Source: Microthrixaceae bacterium | GTDB lineage: Bacteria > Actinomycetota > Acidimicrobiia > Acidimicrobiales > DATDAH01 | NCBI GenBank assembly: GCA_020637195.1 | Contig: JACJWK010000003.1 | Span: forward strand, 186,001-250,000 | Reading direction: 5' to 3' | DNA: 64,000 nt | Part shown: one piece after another, positions 8,352 to 18,300 of the stretch | How the letters are laid out: the number at the start of each line of letters is the position of its first letter | How positions within the stretch are numbered: the first letter of the stretch is position 1 | Position numbers and translations under genes: made by a program | Notes under the pieces: generated by a model | Databases searched by the model: none | What the model was told of the DNA's origin: nothing | Seen by the model: the letters and a program-made list of their open reading frames with translations, nothing else

Positions 8352-9206
8352 ATGACGATCAAGAAGGTTGGGATCCTCGGGTCGGGCATCATGGGCGCCG
8401 GCATCGCCGAAGTGGCCGCCAAGGCGGGCCACGAGGTGGTGCTGCGGTCGCGCCAGCAGGACACCGCCGACGCCATGGTGGCGACGCTCGAGAAGTCGCT
8501 GGCCCGCCAGGTCGACAAGGGCCGGCTCGAGGCCGCCGACCGCGACGCCACGCTCGAGCGGGTCACCGCCACCTCGCAGATGCACGCCCTGGCCCACTGC
8601 GACCTCGTCGTCGAGTCGGTGGTCGAGGACCTCGAGGTGAAGCAGCACCTGTTCGCCGAGCTGCACGACGTCTGCTCCGAGTACACCATCCTCGCCACCA
8701 ACACCTCGACGCTGCCGGTGATCGAGATGGCCATGGTCACCGACCGGCCCGAGAAGGTCTGCGGCGTCCACTTCTTCAACCCGGCGCCGGCCATGAGCCT
8801 GGTCGAGATCGTCCGCCCCCTCACCGCGTCCGACGAGACCATCGAGTCGGTGAAGGCGTTCGCGTCGGCCTGCGGCAAGGACCCGGTCGAGGTGAAGGAC
8901 CGGGCGGGCTTCATCGTGAACGCCCTGCTGTTCCCCTACCTCAACAACGCCGTGCGGATGCTCGAGAACGGCACCGCCAGCCGCGACGACATCGACACGG
9001 CCATGAAGGGCGGCTGCAACTTCCCGATGGGCCCGCTGGCGCTGCTCGATCTCGTCGGCCTCGACACGTCCCTGTCGATCCTCGACGCGCTCTACGAGGA
9101 GTTCCGCGACCCGAACTACGCCGCCATGCCCCTGCTGCGGCGCATGGTGGCCGCCGGCCAGCTCGGCCGGAAGTCGGGCGCCGGCTTCTACGACTACTCG
9201 AGGTAG
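8352..9206 (+). CDS. 3-hydroxybutyryl-CoA dehydrogenase
   Basis: NAD(P)-dependent interconversion of 3-hydroxyacyl-CoA and 3-oxoacyl-CoA in beta-oxidation or butyrate/PHB metabolism; soluble. The 284-aa single-domain form has the dinucleotide motif GSGIMGAGIAEVAA at residues 9-22, NTSTLP, the catalytic H in GVHFFNPAP, and the C-terminal dimerisation domain with F-I-V-N and GPLALLDLVGLD. The length matches the stand-alone bacterial enzyme (Hbd/FadB2 type). ATG 8352 follows TAGGGT by 7 nt. With the thiolase at 36.2 kb and the acyl-CoA synthetase at 57.8 kb it belongs to acyl-CoA turnover, though these are unlinked. Confidence 0.93.
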   Translation: MTIKKVGILGSGIMGAGIAEVAAKAGHEVVLRSRQQDTADAMVATLEKSLARQVDKGRLEAADRDATLERVTATSQMHALAHCDLVVESVVEDLEVKQHLFAELHDVCSEYTILATNTSTLPVIEMAMVTDRPEKVCGVHFFNPAPAMSLVEIVRPLTASDETIESVKAFASACGKDPVEVKDRAGFIVNALLFPYLNNAVRMLENGTASRDDIDTAMKGGCNFPMGPLALLDLVGLDTSLSILDALYEEFRDPNYAAMPLLRRMVAAGQLGRKSGAGFYDYSR

Positions 9207-9287
9207 CGGCCCGCCGGTCCCGGGGACGGGGCGGCCGATTCCGGGCCCGTGGTCCGTTCCGGCCCCCGGCTGGATAGAACGGACGGC

Positions 9288-10091
9288 GTGAGGAAGCGCC
9301 GCGCCCGCACCGACGACCCCCGACCGACCGGCGAGCTCGTCGCCGGCGCGCTCGCCGAGGACGGCACCGCCGGCCGCCGGACCCGCACCCGCGCCGCCTT
9401 GGGGGCGCTCGCCCGCGACGCCCGCCGGGCGGGCCGGAAGGCGGTGGCCAGCGGCCACTGGCTCGCGGAGACGACCGCCGGCCTCGCTCAGCACCTCCCC
9501 GTCCGCGACCACGCCACCCTCGTCGCCCACCACCAGGGCAAGACCGGCCCCGAGCTGGCCGACGCCCTCATCCGCAACGCCGGCGTGGCCAGCGGTGCGG
9601 CGGGCGCGGTGGCCGGCGCCCTCATCGGGGCCGAGGAGATCGTCCCCCACACGTGGGCCACCGTGCCCTTCGAGCTCGCCGCCGAGACCGCGCTCGTCGT
9701 GGCCATCGAGATGAAGCTGGTCGCCGAGCTGCACGAGGCGCTGGGGCGGCCCGTCCCCGGTGCCGGTCCCCAGCGCGGGCTGCTGATCGCCCAGAGCTGG
9801 GCCGAGAAGCGCGGGGTGAACCCCCAGGACCTCGTGCTCGGCGTCGGCGCCGCCGACATCTTCGGCCGCCAGGCCCGGGTGACCCTCACCGTCGCCCTGC
9901 GCCGGCGCCTCACGCACCGCCTGGGCCGCAGCATGGCCGCGCTCATCCCGCTCATGGCCGGTGCCATCGCCGGCGCCGTGCTCAACCGGCGGGCCACGGT
10001 GGCCATCGGCGAGACCGTGGCCGCCGACCTGCGCCGCGAGGGCGTCGTGGTCGTGTCGACGGTGCCCGGCGCCGGGTTCGCCACCGCCTAG
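9288..10091 (+). CDS. Conserved protein of unknown function with hydrophobic Gly/Ala-rich helices
   Basis: 267 aa. A basic N-terminal third is followed by two Gly/Ala-rich hydrophobic segments: GVASGAAGAVAGALIG (about 103-120) and AALIPLMAGAIAGAVLN (about 220-237). Between them lies a conserved-looking helix AETALVVAIEMKLVAELHEALG. This resembles actinobacterial EcsC-like/conserved hypothetical proteins; no catalytic motif is visible. GTG 9288 is preceded by TAGAAC at 7 nt (9275-9280). Its stop overlaps the -10-like box used by the aat gene that follows. Confidence 0.7.
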   Translation: MRKRRARTDDPRPTGELVAGALAEDGTAGRRTRTRAALGALARDARRAGRKAVASGHWLAETTAGLAQHLPVRDHATLVAHHQGKTGPELADALIRNAGVASGAAGAVAGALIGAEEIVPHTWATVPFELAAETALVVAIEMKLVAELHEALGRPVPGAGPQRGLLIAQSWAEKRGVNPQDLVLGVGAADIFGRQARVTLTVALRRRLTHRLGRSMAALIPLMAGAIAGAVLNRRATVAIGETVAADLRREGVVVVSTVPGAGFATA

Positions 10092-10103
10092 CGTCTCGCC
10101 GCG

Positions 10104-10808
10104 GTGCCGCCGCTCGAGCCCGAGCCCACCCTGTGGGACCTGCCCGACCCGCGTGACGCGCCCCCGGGCGACGACCTCATCGGCCTCGGCGCCGACCTCG
10201 AGCCCGGCACGCTGCTCGCCGCCTACCGGGCCGGGCTCTTCCCGATGCCCACCCGCCACCTGCCGCGGCCCCGCTCGGGTCGGCCGGGCCGGGCCCTCGG
10301 CTGGTGGTCGCCCGATCCCCGGGGGATCGTGCCCCTCGACGGCCTGCGGGTCACCCGCTCGCTCCGGCGCTCGGTGCGCCGCTACGAGGTGCGGGTCGAC
10401 GGCGCCTTCACCGAGGTGGTGGTGGCCTGCGCCGACCCGTCCCGCCCGCACGGCTGGATCTCCGAGGAGATCGTCGCCGCCTACACCCGGCTGCACGAGC
10501 TCGGGTGGGCGCACAGCGTCGAGACCTGGTGCGACGGCGTGCTGGTCGGCGGCCTCTACGGCGTGTCGGTGGGAGGCCTGTTCGCCGGCGAGTCGATGTT
10601 CCACCGCGAGCGCGACGCCTCCAAGGTGGCGCTGGTGGGCCTGGTCGAGCTGTTGCGGGCGGCATCGCCCGGGGCCGACGGTCGGCTGCTGGACGTCCAG
10701 TGGCTCACGCCCCACCTGGCGTCGCTCGGCGCGGTCGACGTCACCCGCGGCGAGTACCTCGACCGCCTCGCCGCCGCGCTGCCCCTCCCCGACGCCTTCT
10801 CGCCCTGA
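10104..10808 (+). CDS. aat: Leucyl/phenylalanyl-tRNA--protein transferase
   Basis: Transfers Leu or Phe from aminoacyl-tRNA to the N-terminal Lys/Arg of proteins, feeding the N-end rule/Clp pathway; cytoplasmic. The 234-aa protein shows the family blocks L-I-G-x-G-x-D-L, AYRxGLFPM, WWSPDPRGI, RVDGAFTEVVVACAD, TWISEE-like GWISEEIVAAYTRLHELG and GLYGVSVGGLFAGESMFHRERDASK. GTG 10104 is taken because a TAGCGT box (10089-10094) lies 9 nt upstream, inside the stop of the preceding gene. The gene is convergent with the PAP2 gene. Confidence 0.93.
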   Translation: MPPLEPEPTLWDLPDPRDAPPGDDLIGLGADLEPGTLLAAYRAGLFPMPTRHLPRPRSGRPGRALGWWSPDPRGIVPLDGLRVTRSLRRSVRRYEVRVDGAFTEVVVACADPSRPHGWISEEIVAAYTRLHELGWAHSVETWCDGVLVGGLYGVSVGGLFAGESMFHRERDASKVALVGLVELLRAASPGADGRLLDVQWLTPHLASLGAVDVTRGEYLDRLAAALPLPDAFSP

Positions 10809-10838
10809 CGGCCGCCGGGGGACGGACGGCCCCGGAGG

Positions 10839-11633
10839 TCAGCGGTCGCGGGGGCCGAGGCGCCGGCCGAGCAGGCCGATGGCGGTGCCGATGGCGAGGC
10901 CGCCGGCCACGTCGGAGGCGTGGTGGTCGCGCACGTGGACCCGGCTGAGGGCGATCGTCAGCGCCGCCGCCCACCACAGCGGCCAGAGGCGCGATCCCTC
11001 CGACAGCAGCGTGGCCATGCACGCCGACGACGCCGAGTGGCCGCTCGGGAAGCTCGACGACGTCTGGACCCGGATCTTGTAGGCGTGCTCGCCCACCATC
11101 TCGGGACGGGTGCGGCCGATCGACCGCTTGAGGGGACCGTTGACGAGCGCGGACTCGATCCCCAGCCACACGAGCAGGCGCACCGCCTTGCGGCGGCGGG
11201 CGGGCTGCACGAGCAGCACGCCCGCGAGCGCCAGCCACACCAGCCCGTGCTCACCGACCCGGGTGGCCGTGTACATCACCGCATCGGCGGCGGGGCGCCC
11301 GCGCAGCGTGTCGAAGCGCTCGTCGACCCAGCGGTCGGCCTCGGCCAGGGCCCGGCCGCCCGCCGAGACCGACTCCTCGCCGCCGACGACGGCGCCGGCG
11401 GCGCCGGTGGCATCCTCCTCCCGCGCCGAGCCCGCCTCGACCGCCTCGACCGCCTCGACCGCGCCGCCGGGGCGCTGACCGGCCGCCCCGCCCTCGACCG
11501 GCACGGACGCCTCCGCCCGTGCGTCGGCCCGGCGGTCGAACGGGCGCGGGACCGTGGCGCCGGCGCCGGCCTGGTCCGTCTCGTCGGCGTCGGGCCGCCC
11601 GTCGTCACCGGTGGAGTCGCCGACCGCCGTCAC
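10839..11633 (-). CDS. PAP2-family phosphatase
   Basis: About 264 aa. The acidic, Ala/Gly-rich N-terminal third (about 110 residues) has no recognisable domain. The rest is a PAP2/acid phosphatase domain with the three signature blocks K-R-S-I-G-R-T-R-P, P-S-G-H-S and S-R-V-H-V-R-D-H-H-x-x-D-V, interleaved with hydrophobic helices (VWLALAGVLLV, WWAAALTIAL). Probably a membrane lipid phosphatase such as an undecaprenyl-PP or phosphatidate type; the substrate cannot be read from sequence. GTG 11633 follows CACGAT at 6 nt; an upstream in-frame ATG at 11672 is possible. Confidence 0.85.
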   Translation of the reverse strand: MTAVGDSTGDDGRPDADETDQAGAGATVPRPFDRRADARAEASVPVEGGAAGQRPGGAVEAVEAVEAGSAREEDATGAAGAVVGGEESVSAGGRALAEADRWVDERFDTLRGRPAADAVMYTATRVGEHGLVWLALAGVLLVQPARRRKAVRLLVWLGIESALVNGPLKRSIGRTRPEMVGEHAYKIRVQTSSSFPSGHSASSACMATLLSEGSRLWPLWWAAALTIALSRVHVRDHHASDVAGGLAIGTAIGLLGRRLGPRDR

Positions 11634-11718
11634 GCCCCCATCGTGCCCCGCCGGGCGACCGGGCGTGCGCACCCGTGCGCGGCGTTCACCACGGGTTCGC
11701 CGCGGTGTCGGACCGGGG

Positions 11719-13197
11719 TCAGACCTGCGCCACCACGTAGGGCCGGAGGTCGCCCGCCACGTCGGGGCGGGCCGGGGGAATCGACACGCCGTCCGCCCCG
11801 CGGGCCTGCGCCCCCTCCGGCAGGCCCGCCGCCGGCGGGCCGGCGAACACCCCGAGATCGGCGAACGGCTGGCCGCTCTCGTCGCGGCCCTGCGCCTCGT
11901 CGGTCAGGTTGGGGTCGCCGCCCAGCCGGTTGAGCGCGGTGGCGTAGACGGACCGGAAGTCCACCGTGGCCACCATGGCGTCCGAGTCCCGGTCCGCCAC
12001 CGCCAGGCTCGGCGCCTCGCCGTACCGGCCGCCCCGCACGCCGCCGCCCACGAAGATCGTGCCGCTGGCCTGCCCGTGGTCGGTGCCCTGGCCGGCGTTC
12101 TGGCCGACCTGGCGGCCGAACTCGCTGTGGATCAGCACGAACACGTCCGCGGCCCGCGGGGTGCCGTCGAGGAGCGAGAAGAAGTGGGCGAGGCCGGCGT
12201 TCAGCTCGGTGAGGCGCTCCCACAGGTTGTAGGGCTCGCTGCCGTGGGTGTCGAACCCCCCGAGCGAGGCCACGTAGGTCTGGCACGGGATGCCCGCCTG
12301 GATCAGCGACGCCGCCGTGGACAGCTGGTGGGGCAGCGACCCCGACGAGCCGCCCGCGGCCAGGCGGGGCACGCCGGCCGCGACGGTGGCGGCCTGATCG
12401 GCCAGGGCGAGCGCCCGCGACGCCACACCGACCTTGTGGACCGCGGTCGAGGCCGGGTCGCCGAAGGCGCCGACGTCGTCGAGGAAGCGGTCGCGGTCGG
12501 GCACGTTCTGGGCCTGGAAGCCGAAGCCGTCGAGGTCGGCGATCGCGACCGACGGCGCGTGCTGCGACGCGAGGGCCTGGTGGGCGCCGGTGAGCGACAC
12601 GGCCCCGAGGGCCTGACCCGTGTTGGCCAGGTCGTTGTAGCGGCCGAGCCAGCCCGTGCTCATCAGCGTGCCGCCGAAGGCGCCCGCCCAGCGGAACGCC
12701 CAGGCCGCGAAGTGGCTCATGTCCCGCACCACGTTCTCGCCGGTGCCCTGGACGAGGGCGACGTCGCCCACGTCGTGCCACCGGTTCGCCAGGAAGGGCA
12801 GCGCCCCGTGGAGCGCCCACTGCCCGTCGAGGTCGAGGCACGGCGGCGAGTAGTCGCCCGGGGTCGGCAGGCCGTAGGGACGGGTGGTGGTGAGCTGGGT
12901 GAGGCCGATCCCGGGACGGGCGCTGCGGTACAGGCCGGTGGTGGTGGGCACGCCGAAGGGGACGACGGTGTTGAGGATGTCGCAGCCGCCGGTCAGCTCG
13001 ACGAGGACGAGGACCGGCGTGCCCACGGGCAGCGTGGCCCCGAACGACTCCTCGGCGGCGGCGCCGAGCACGAACGGGTCGAGGCAGCGGGCGGCGGCGC
13101 CCGCGGCCAGCACGCCACCGACGCCCCGCAGGAAGGATCGGCGGGTGAGGCCGGCGCCGGTGGACGGCCGCGTCGGGGGGCGCATCGAAGGGGGCAT
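11719..13197 (-). CDS. DUF1501 family protein, Tat-exported
   Basis: 492 aa. The N-terminus carries a twin-arginine signal, L-T-R-R-S-F-L-R-G at residues 17-25, followed by an Ala/Gly-rich h-region. The mature part has the DUF1501 pattern (sulfatase-like fold): LVELTGGCDILNTVVP near the start, SLGGFDTHG, and EFGRQVGQN-GTDHG near the end. DUF1501 proteins occur next to DUF1800 partners in many bacteria; their function is not established. An SD-like GAGGAGA precedes ATG 13197. It is the second gene of an operon, 28 nt behind the DUF1800 gene. Confidence 0.88.
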   Translation of the reverse strand: MPPSMRPPTRPSTGAGLTRRSFLRGVGGVLAAGAAARCLDPFVLGAAAEESFGATLPVGTPVLVLVELTGGCDILNTVVPFGVPTTTGLYRSARPGIGLTQLTTTRPYGLPTPGDYSPPCLDLDGQWALHGALPFLANRWHDVGDVALVQGTGENVVRDMSHFAAWAFRWAGAFGGTLMSTGWLGRYNDLANTGQALGAVSLTGAHQALASQHAPSVAIADLDGFGFQAQNVPDRDRFLDDVGAFGDPASTAVHKVGVASRALALADQAATVAAGVPRLAAGGSSGSLPHQLSTAASLIQAGIPCQTYVASLGGFDTHGSEPYNLWERLTELNAGLAHFFSLLDGTPRAADVFVLIHSEFGRQVGQNAGQGTDHGQASGTIFVGGGVRGGRYGEAPSLAVADRDSDAMVATVDFRSVYATALNRLGGDPNLTDEAQGRDESGQPFADLGVFAGPPAAGLPEGAQARGADGVSIPPARPDVAGDLRPYVVAQV

Positions 13198-13225
13198 CGG
13201 TGGGTCTCCTCGTCTCGATCGCCGG

Positions 13226-14578
13226 TCAGTTGGCCAGGAACTCGGGGGACAGGAGCACGAGGTTGAGCAGCCCCGCGGCTCGGGCGGGCGTCCACGACCC
13301 GGCGGTGGCGTAGTCGTGCAGCGTGTCGAGCGTGCGGGGCGACACCGGGGTGAGCCCGGCCTGCTTGCAGACGAAGGCGGCGGCCGTCGCGGGCGTGGCC
13401 CGGGTGTGCACCTTGGTGACCATGGGATTGACCGGCCCCGTGGCGGCGCCGTCCCAGCGGAAGCCCCGCAGGGCCATCAGGTTGGCCACGTCCGACCAGG
13501 AGTGGAGGTTGGTGGTGTTCAGCCACTGGTCGCCCTTGGGCCATCCCGACACGTTGGGCGGCGACCAGGGATCCTGGGCCATGCGGGTCATCAGCCACGG
13601 CAGGTTCACGTCGGTGGCGAGCCCGGGCCAGCCGAGGAGGCGGGCGGCGGCCACCACCCGCTCGACCGGGGTCTTCGTCTTGTTGAGGAGGCACTGGTCG
13701 GAGAGGAACTCGGGCCGCTTCACGATGGCCTTCAGCAGGCGCTTCAGGTTGCCGTCGGCCCCCCAGCTCGGCGCGAGCGCGTCGAGCACCGCCGGGGTGG
13801 CGTCGAGCCCGGTCAGCTCCTTGTAGAGGCGGGCCGGGACGTGGCGCCTCCAGGAGGGGTGGGCGACGATGGCCGCCATCACCTCGTCGAGGCCGGCCGC
13901 GCCGCGGGGCGCACCGAGGAACGTCTTGTTCCCGCCGTCCCACTGGCTCGGGTCGAACCAGGTCGAGCCGTCGCCCCAGTCGTAGCGCCAGCCCGACAGC
14001 GCCCGCGACACCTCGATCACGTCCTGTTGCGTGTAGTTGGCGGCTCCCGTCTTCGGGTCCACCCGGCCGAGGGAGAACAGCTCGAGGAGCTCCCGGCCCA
14101 GGTTCTGGTTGGGGTGGTCCTTGGTGTTGCGGTCCGCGGTGAGGTACTTCACCATCCCCGGGCGGGTGACGACCGTGCGCAGCAGGGATCGGTACGTGGC
14201 GCCCAGCGCGCCCCGCAGGTGCTTCACGTGGTCGCGCAGGTCGGCGACGTAGACGCTGTCGGCGATGCCCACCACGACGAGGCCCTGGAGGATCCACGTC
14301 ACCCGCTCCTGGAACGGGTTGTACGCCGGCGACAGCGTGCCGGAACCGGTCGCGGTCGGTCCGAACGCCATCAGCTCGAGCTGGCGGCCGGCGTGGGCGT
14401 CCTCGCCGGCCGACGCCGGCGGGAAGCCCGCGGCGGCGAAGTCGACGCGGGGCCGGCGGAACAGCGAGTCGACCAACGCCGCCGTGCCCATCCCCTTGCC
14501 GGCGTTGATGTCCTTGCGGGTGGGCCCGAACCCGAGCCGGCGCCAGATGTGGGCCACCTGCGCCTCGAGGGATGCCAT
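13226..14578 (-). CDS. DUF1800 family protein
   Basis: 450 aa, largely helical. It has the family features: HIWRRLGFGPTRKDI at the start, NPFQERVTWILQGLVV, KYLTADRNTKDHPNQNLGRELLELFSLG, TQQDVIEVSRALSGW and a C-terminal PEFLAN. The function is unknown, and there is no clear signal peptide although the DUF1501 partner is Tat-exported. First gene of the DUF1800-DUF1501 operon. ATG 14578 is preceded at 6 nt by GATGAT (14585-14590), and a block of repeated motifs lies further upstream. Confidence 0.88.
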   Translation of the reverse strand: MASLEAQVAHIWRRLGFGPTRKDINAGKGMGTAALVDSLFRRPRVDFAAAGFPPASAGEDAHAGRQLELMAFGPTATGSGTLSPAYNPFQERVTWILQGLVVVGIADSVYVADLRDHVKHLRGALGATYRSLLRTVVTRPGMVKYLTADRNTKDHPNQNLGRELLELFSLGRVDPKTGAANYTQQDVIEVSRALSGWRYDWGDGSTWFDPSQWDGGNKTFLGAPRGAAGLDEVMAAIVAHPSWRRHVPARLYKELTGLDATPAVLDALAPSWGADGNLKRLLKAIVKRPEFLSDQCLLNKTKTPVERVVAAARLLGWPGLATDVNLPWLMTRMAQDPWSPPNVSGWPKGDQWLNTTNLHSWSDVANLMALRGFRWDGAATGPVNPMVTKVHTRATPATAAAFVCKQAGLTPVSPRTLDTLHDYATAGSWTPARAAGLLNLVLLSPEFLAN

Positions 14579-14584
14579 GGGTCG

Positions 14585-14677
14585 ATCATCGACGGGCCGG
14601 CGCCGGCGGTGGAGAGCGGCACCTACTCAACTTCGGGCGCGCGCCTACTCAATTGGCTCCATTTGCTCAATTGGCTC
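14585..14677 (-). promoter_or_regulatory. Promoter region of the DUF1800-DUF1501 operon with repeated motifs
   Basis: On the minus strand GAGCCAATTGAG occurs twice (14666-14677 and 14648-14659), exactly 18 bp apart. TTGAGTAGG occurs twice (14644-14652 and 14622-14630), 22 bp apart. The putative -10 GATGAT is at 14585-14590. The block is distinctly AT-richer than its surroundings and lies 32-87 bp upstream of the -10, a reasonable place for an activator or repressor. Confidence 0.5.
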
Positions 14678-14726
14678 TCGCCCCGCTCCCGTTCCGGCGC
14701 CCGTCCGCCCGCGGCCGGCGGGCCGC

Positions 14727-15116
14727 TCAGGTGGTCTTGGCGATGAGCACCGCGCAGGGCGCCGTGTGGGCCACGTCGTTGGGGACGCTGCCGAGCACGC
14801 GGCCGGGGCCCTGCATGCGCTTGTTGCCGACGACGATGAGGTCGGCGCCGACGTCGGTGGCGACCGACACGATGCCCTTCGCGACGTCGCCGGGGATCAC
14901 GTGGGTCGAGCACGGGACCGTGCCCAGCGAGACGAGCATCGCCTCGAGCGAGCGCTCGGCGTCCTTGCGCTCGGCCGACTCGGGGCCGGCGTCTTTCGAG
15001 ATGGACGTGACCAGGTGCAGCGCCGCGCCGGTCGTCCGGGCCAGCTCCGTGGCCTGGTCGACCGCGGCGCGGGCGCTGTCGGACTTGTGGGCCCCGACGA
15101 CGATGGTGCGATACAC
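14727..15116 (-). CDS. Universal stress protein (UspA family)
   Basis: 129 aa, a single Usp domain. It starts with YRTIVVGAHKSDSARAAVDQA and ends with LIVVGNKRMQGPGRVLGSVPNDVAHTAPCAVLI, which contains the ATP-binding pattern G-x2-G-x9-G-(S/T) typical of the ATP-binding UspFG type. Probably a cytoplasmic nucleotide-binding stress factor. GTG 15116 has a GGGGGAAG ribosome site upstream. Confidence 0.88.
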   Translation of the reverse strand: MYRTIVVGAHKSDSARAAVDQATELARTTGAALHLVTSISKDAGPESAERKDAERSLEAMLVSLGTVPCSTHVIPGDVAKGIVSVATDVGADLIVVGNKRMQGPGRVLGSVPNDVAHTAPCAVLIAKTT

Positions 15117-15297
15117 GATGCTTCCCCCCTCGGCGGCCGTCCCTCGCCCGCCCGGCTTCCCTGGGACGGTACGACGACCCGCCCCCGGCCCGCAGCATGA
15201 CATGGGGCACACCGCCCCCGCTCGACGACCGGGCGGCGCGGCCGTCCGTGGACCGGCACGGGGAGCCGCCGCCGACGCGGCCGCCGGGACGGGGGCC

Positions 15298-15309
15298 TAC
15301 GCTCGCCCG
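15298..15309 (+). promoter_or_regulatory. -10-like box for a leaderless micro-ORF
   Basis: TACGCT at 15298-15303 lies 6 nt before GTG 15310, the start of a 13-codon reading frame that overlaps the start of the large regulator gene. Confidence 0.45.
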
Positions 15310-15351
15310 GTGGGTCGGGGCGAGGCGTCGGAGGTCGGATCGGGTGCCTGA
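15310..15351 (+). CDS. Possible leaderless 13-codon leader ORF
   Basis: VGRGEASEVGSGA followed by TGA. It begins 6 nt after a TACGCT box and its last 8 nt overlap the GTG (15344) of the cyclase/ATPase gene. The downstream SD (GGAGG, 15330-15334) lies inside it. Two other genes in the window (60443, 61112) show the same arrangement, which is the main reason to list it. It may only set up translational coupling. Confidence 0.35.
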   Translation: MGRGEASEVGSGA

Positions 15352-18300
15352 GGCCCAGACCGTCGCGGTCCTCTTCACCGACCTGGTGGGCAGCACCGCC
15401 CGCCAGGCTGAGGTGGGCGACGAGCGCTTCGACGAGATCCGCCGCACCCACTTCGCGGTGCTGCGCGACGTGGTCGAGGCCCACCAGGGCACCGAGGTGA
15501 AGAACCTGGGCGACGGGCTGATGGTGGTGTTCCGCTCGGCGTCCAACGCCATCGCCGCCGCCGTGTCCATGCAGGTCGAGAACGACCGCCACGGCCGCGC
15601 CCACCCCGAGCTGGCCGTCGGCCTCAAGGTGGCCGCCGCCATGGGCGACGCCGTGCTCGAGGAGGACGACTGGTTCGGCACGCCCGTGGTCGAGGCCGCC
15701 CGCCTCTGCGCGGTGTGCGACGCCGGGCAGCTGCTGGTCACCGAGAGCCTGCGCCTGATGGCCGGCAGCCGCACCGAGGCGACGGTCGAGCCGATCGGCG
15801 AGCTGGCCCTGAAGGGCCTGCCCGCCCCCGTCCCGACCTGTGAGGTGCGCTGGGAGGCCGCCGAGGTCGTCGCCGGGGTGCCCCTGCCCGGCCTGTTCAC
15901 CGGCGACGGTGCGGCGCCCTTCGCGGGCCGGTCCGCCGAGCGGGCCACGCTCGACCGGCTGTGGAAGGAGGCGGGCTCCACCGGGCGCCGGGTGGCCTTC
16001 GTGGCCGGCGAGCCCGGCATCGGCAAGACCCGGCTCGTCGCCGAGCTGGCCCGCGACGTCCACGTCGGCGGCGGCGTGGTGCTCGTCGGGCGCTCCGACG
16101 ACGAGATCGACGCGCCCTACCGCCCGTTCGCCGAGGCCCTCGACCACCTCGCCCGCCACGCCGACGACGACCTGCTCGCCGAGCACGTCCACGAGATGGG
16201 TGGTGTCGTGGGCCGGCTCGCGCCCACGCTGACCCGGCGCACGGGCGTCGAACCCGAGCCGGTGTCGAACGACCCCGAGATGGAGCGGGTCCGTCAGTTC
16301 CACGCCGTGGCCGACCTGCTCACCCGCCAGTCCCGCCGGGCCCCGGTCCTGCTCGTGCTCGACGACGTCCACTGGGCCGACCGCTCGTCGCTGCTGCTCC
16401 TGCGCGACCTGGTCCGCCGCCTCGACGACGCCGCCGTCCTGGTGGTCGGCACCTACCGCGACACCGACCTCGACCGCACCCACCCGCTGGCCGCGATGCT
16501 GGCCGACTTCCGCCGTGAGCCCGGCGTCGAGCGCCTCGCGCTGGCGGGCCTCAGCGAGGACGACGTGCTCGAGCTGCTCACCCTCACCGGGGGCCACGAC
16601 CTCGACGACGAGGGCATCGAGCTCGGGCGCCGCATCGCCGAGACGTCCTCCGGCAACCCCTTCTTCGTGGGCGAGACCCTGCGCCACCTCGCCGAGTCGG
16701 GCGCCATCGTCCACGACGGCGTCCGGTGGGTGCGGGGCACCCTCGACCCCGACGACTCCGGTGTGCCCGAGGGGGTGCGCGAGGTGGTGGGCCGGCGCCT
16801 GTCCGCGCTCGACGACGCCAGCCAGCAGGCGCTGGCGGTGGCCGCCGTGGCCGGCGCCGAGTTCGACGCCGCGGTGGTGGCCACGGTGGCCGGCCGGCCG
16901 CTGGACGACGTCCTCGACGGCCTCGACCTGGCGGTGTCACGCAACCTCCTGGTCGAGGACCCCGACCGCTTCGGCGGGTTCCGCTTCGCCCACGCACTGG
17001 TGCGCCAGACCCTGGAGGAGGAGCTGTCCACCACCCGCCGCCTGCGCCTGCACCGGGCCCTGGCCGAGGCCACCGAGGCGCAGGCGCCCGACCGCGTCGA
17101 GGAGATCGCCCACCACTACCTCGAGGCCGCCGCGACCGGCGTCGCCGAGCAGGCCGTGGCGTACGCCCGACGCGCCGCCGACGCGGCCACCGAGCGGGTT
17201 GCGCCCGAGCAGACCCTCCGCTGGCTGCGACGCGCCCTGGAGGCCGAGGAGGGCCTCACTCCCGATCCGGGCCGCCGGGCCGAGCTGCTGGCCGAGCTCG
17301 GCCCGGCGGCGTTCTGGGCCGACGACGTGAACGCCGTGGCGGACGACCTGCTCGAGGCGTCCGCACTCGCCGTCGAGGCCGACCGGCCCGACCTGCTGGC
17401 GTGGGCCGCGTACTGGTACCGGGGACCGACCGCGGCGATGGTCGATCCCACCGACACCCGGGTGCGGGCGCTGCTCGAGGCGGCGCGCGCCGCCCTCGAC
17501 GCCCGTCCCGACCACGAGCTCGTGAAGGAGCGGGTGTGGGTGCTGGGCAAGCTGTCGCATTCCCACCTGCTCGACCCGGACCCCACCGAGGGGCTCGCCC
17601 TCACCGCCGCCGCCGTCGAGCTGGCCGAGCGCCTCGAGGACCCCGCCGACCGTTGGGTGGGGCTCGGTTGGCGGGGCGTCTCGCTGTTCGGGCTGGGCCG
17701 TCACGCCGAGTGGGAGGACCTCGGCCAGCGGTGCGCCGACCTGGCCGCCGGCCTGCCCGTCGTCTTCCAGCGCGACTCGCTGAGCTGGCTGGCGCAGGCG
17801 GCGTTCGAGCGCGGCGACGTCCGCGGCGCCCTCGAGCTCGTCGACCGGTACGTGACCCTGCTCGAGCCGCTCGGTCTCGCCCTGCCGAGCTTCGTGTTCG
17901 GGGTGCCGGCGGTGGTCGCCGCCTTCGAGGGTCGCTTCGACGACGCCCACCCCCTCTTCGACGCCTGGCTCGACGCCAGCAACCTGCCCGACGTCAGCCG
18001 TGTCGGGGTCTTGTCGGGGGAGGGGTGGGCCTTCCTCTGGTCGGCGGAAGCGCTCCGCTACGAGGCCGCGCTGGACGCCTTCCCGGCCTCGGCCGACGCT
18101 CTGCTGTCGGTGTACCCGCTGCGCGCGACCGTGGTGCTGCTCGGCGGCGACGAGTCCCGCGCCGAGGGCCTCTACGACGACTGGTTGGCGCTGCTCGAGT
18201 TCGCCCCCGCCCGGTTCGTCGCCCACGTCGCCGCCATCGCGACCTACGCCACCTGGCGCCTCGACCGGCCCGCCGTCGCCCGCCGCCTCCTCGAGGTGCT

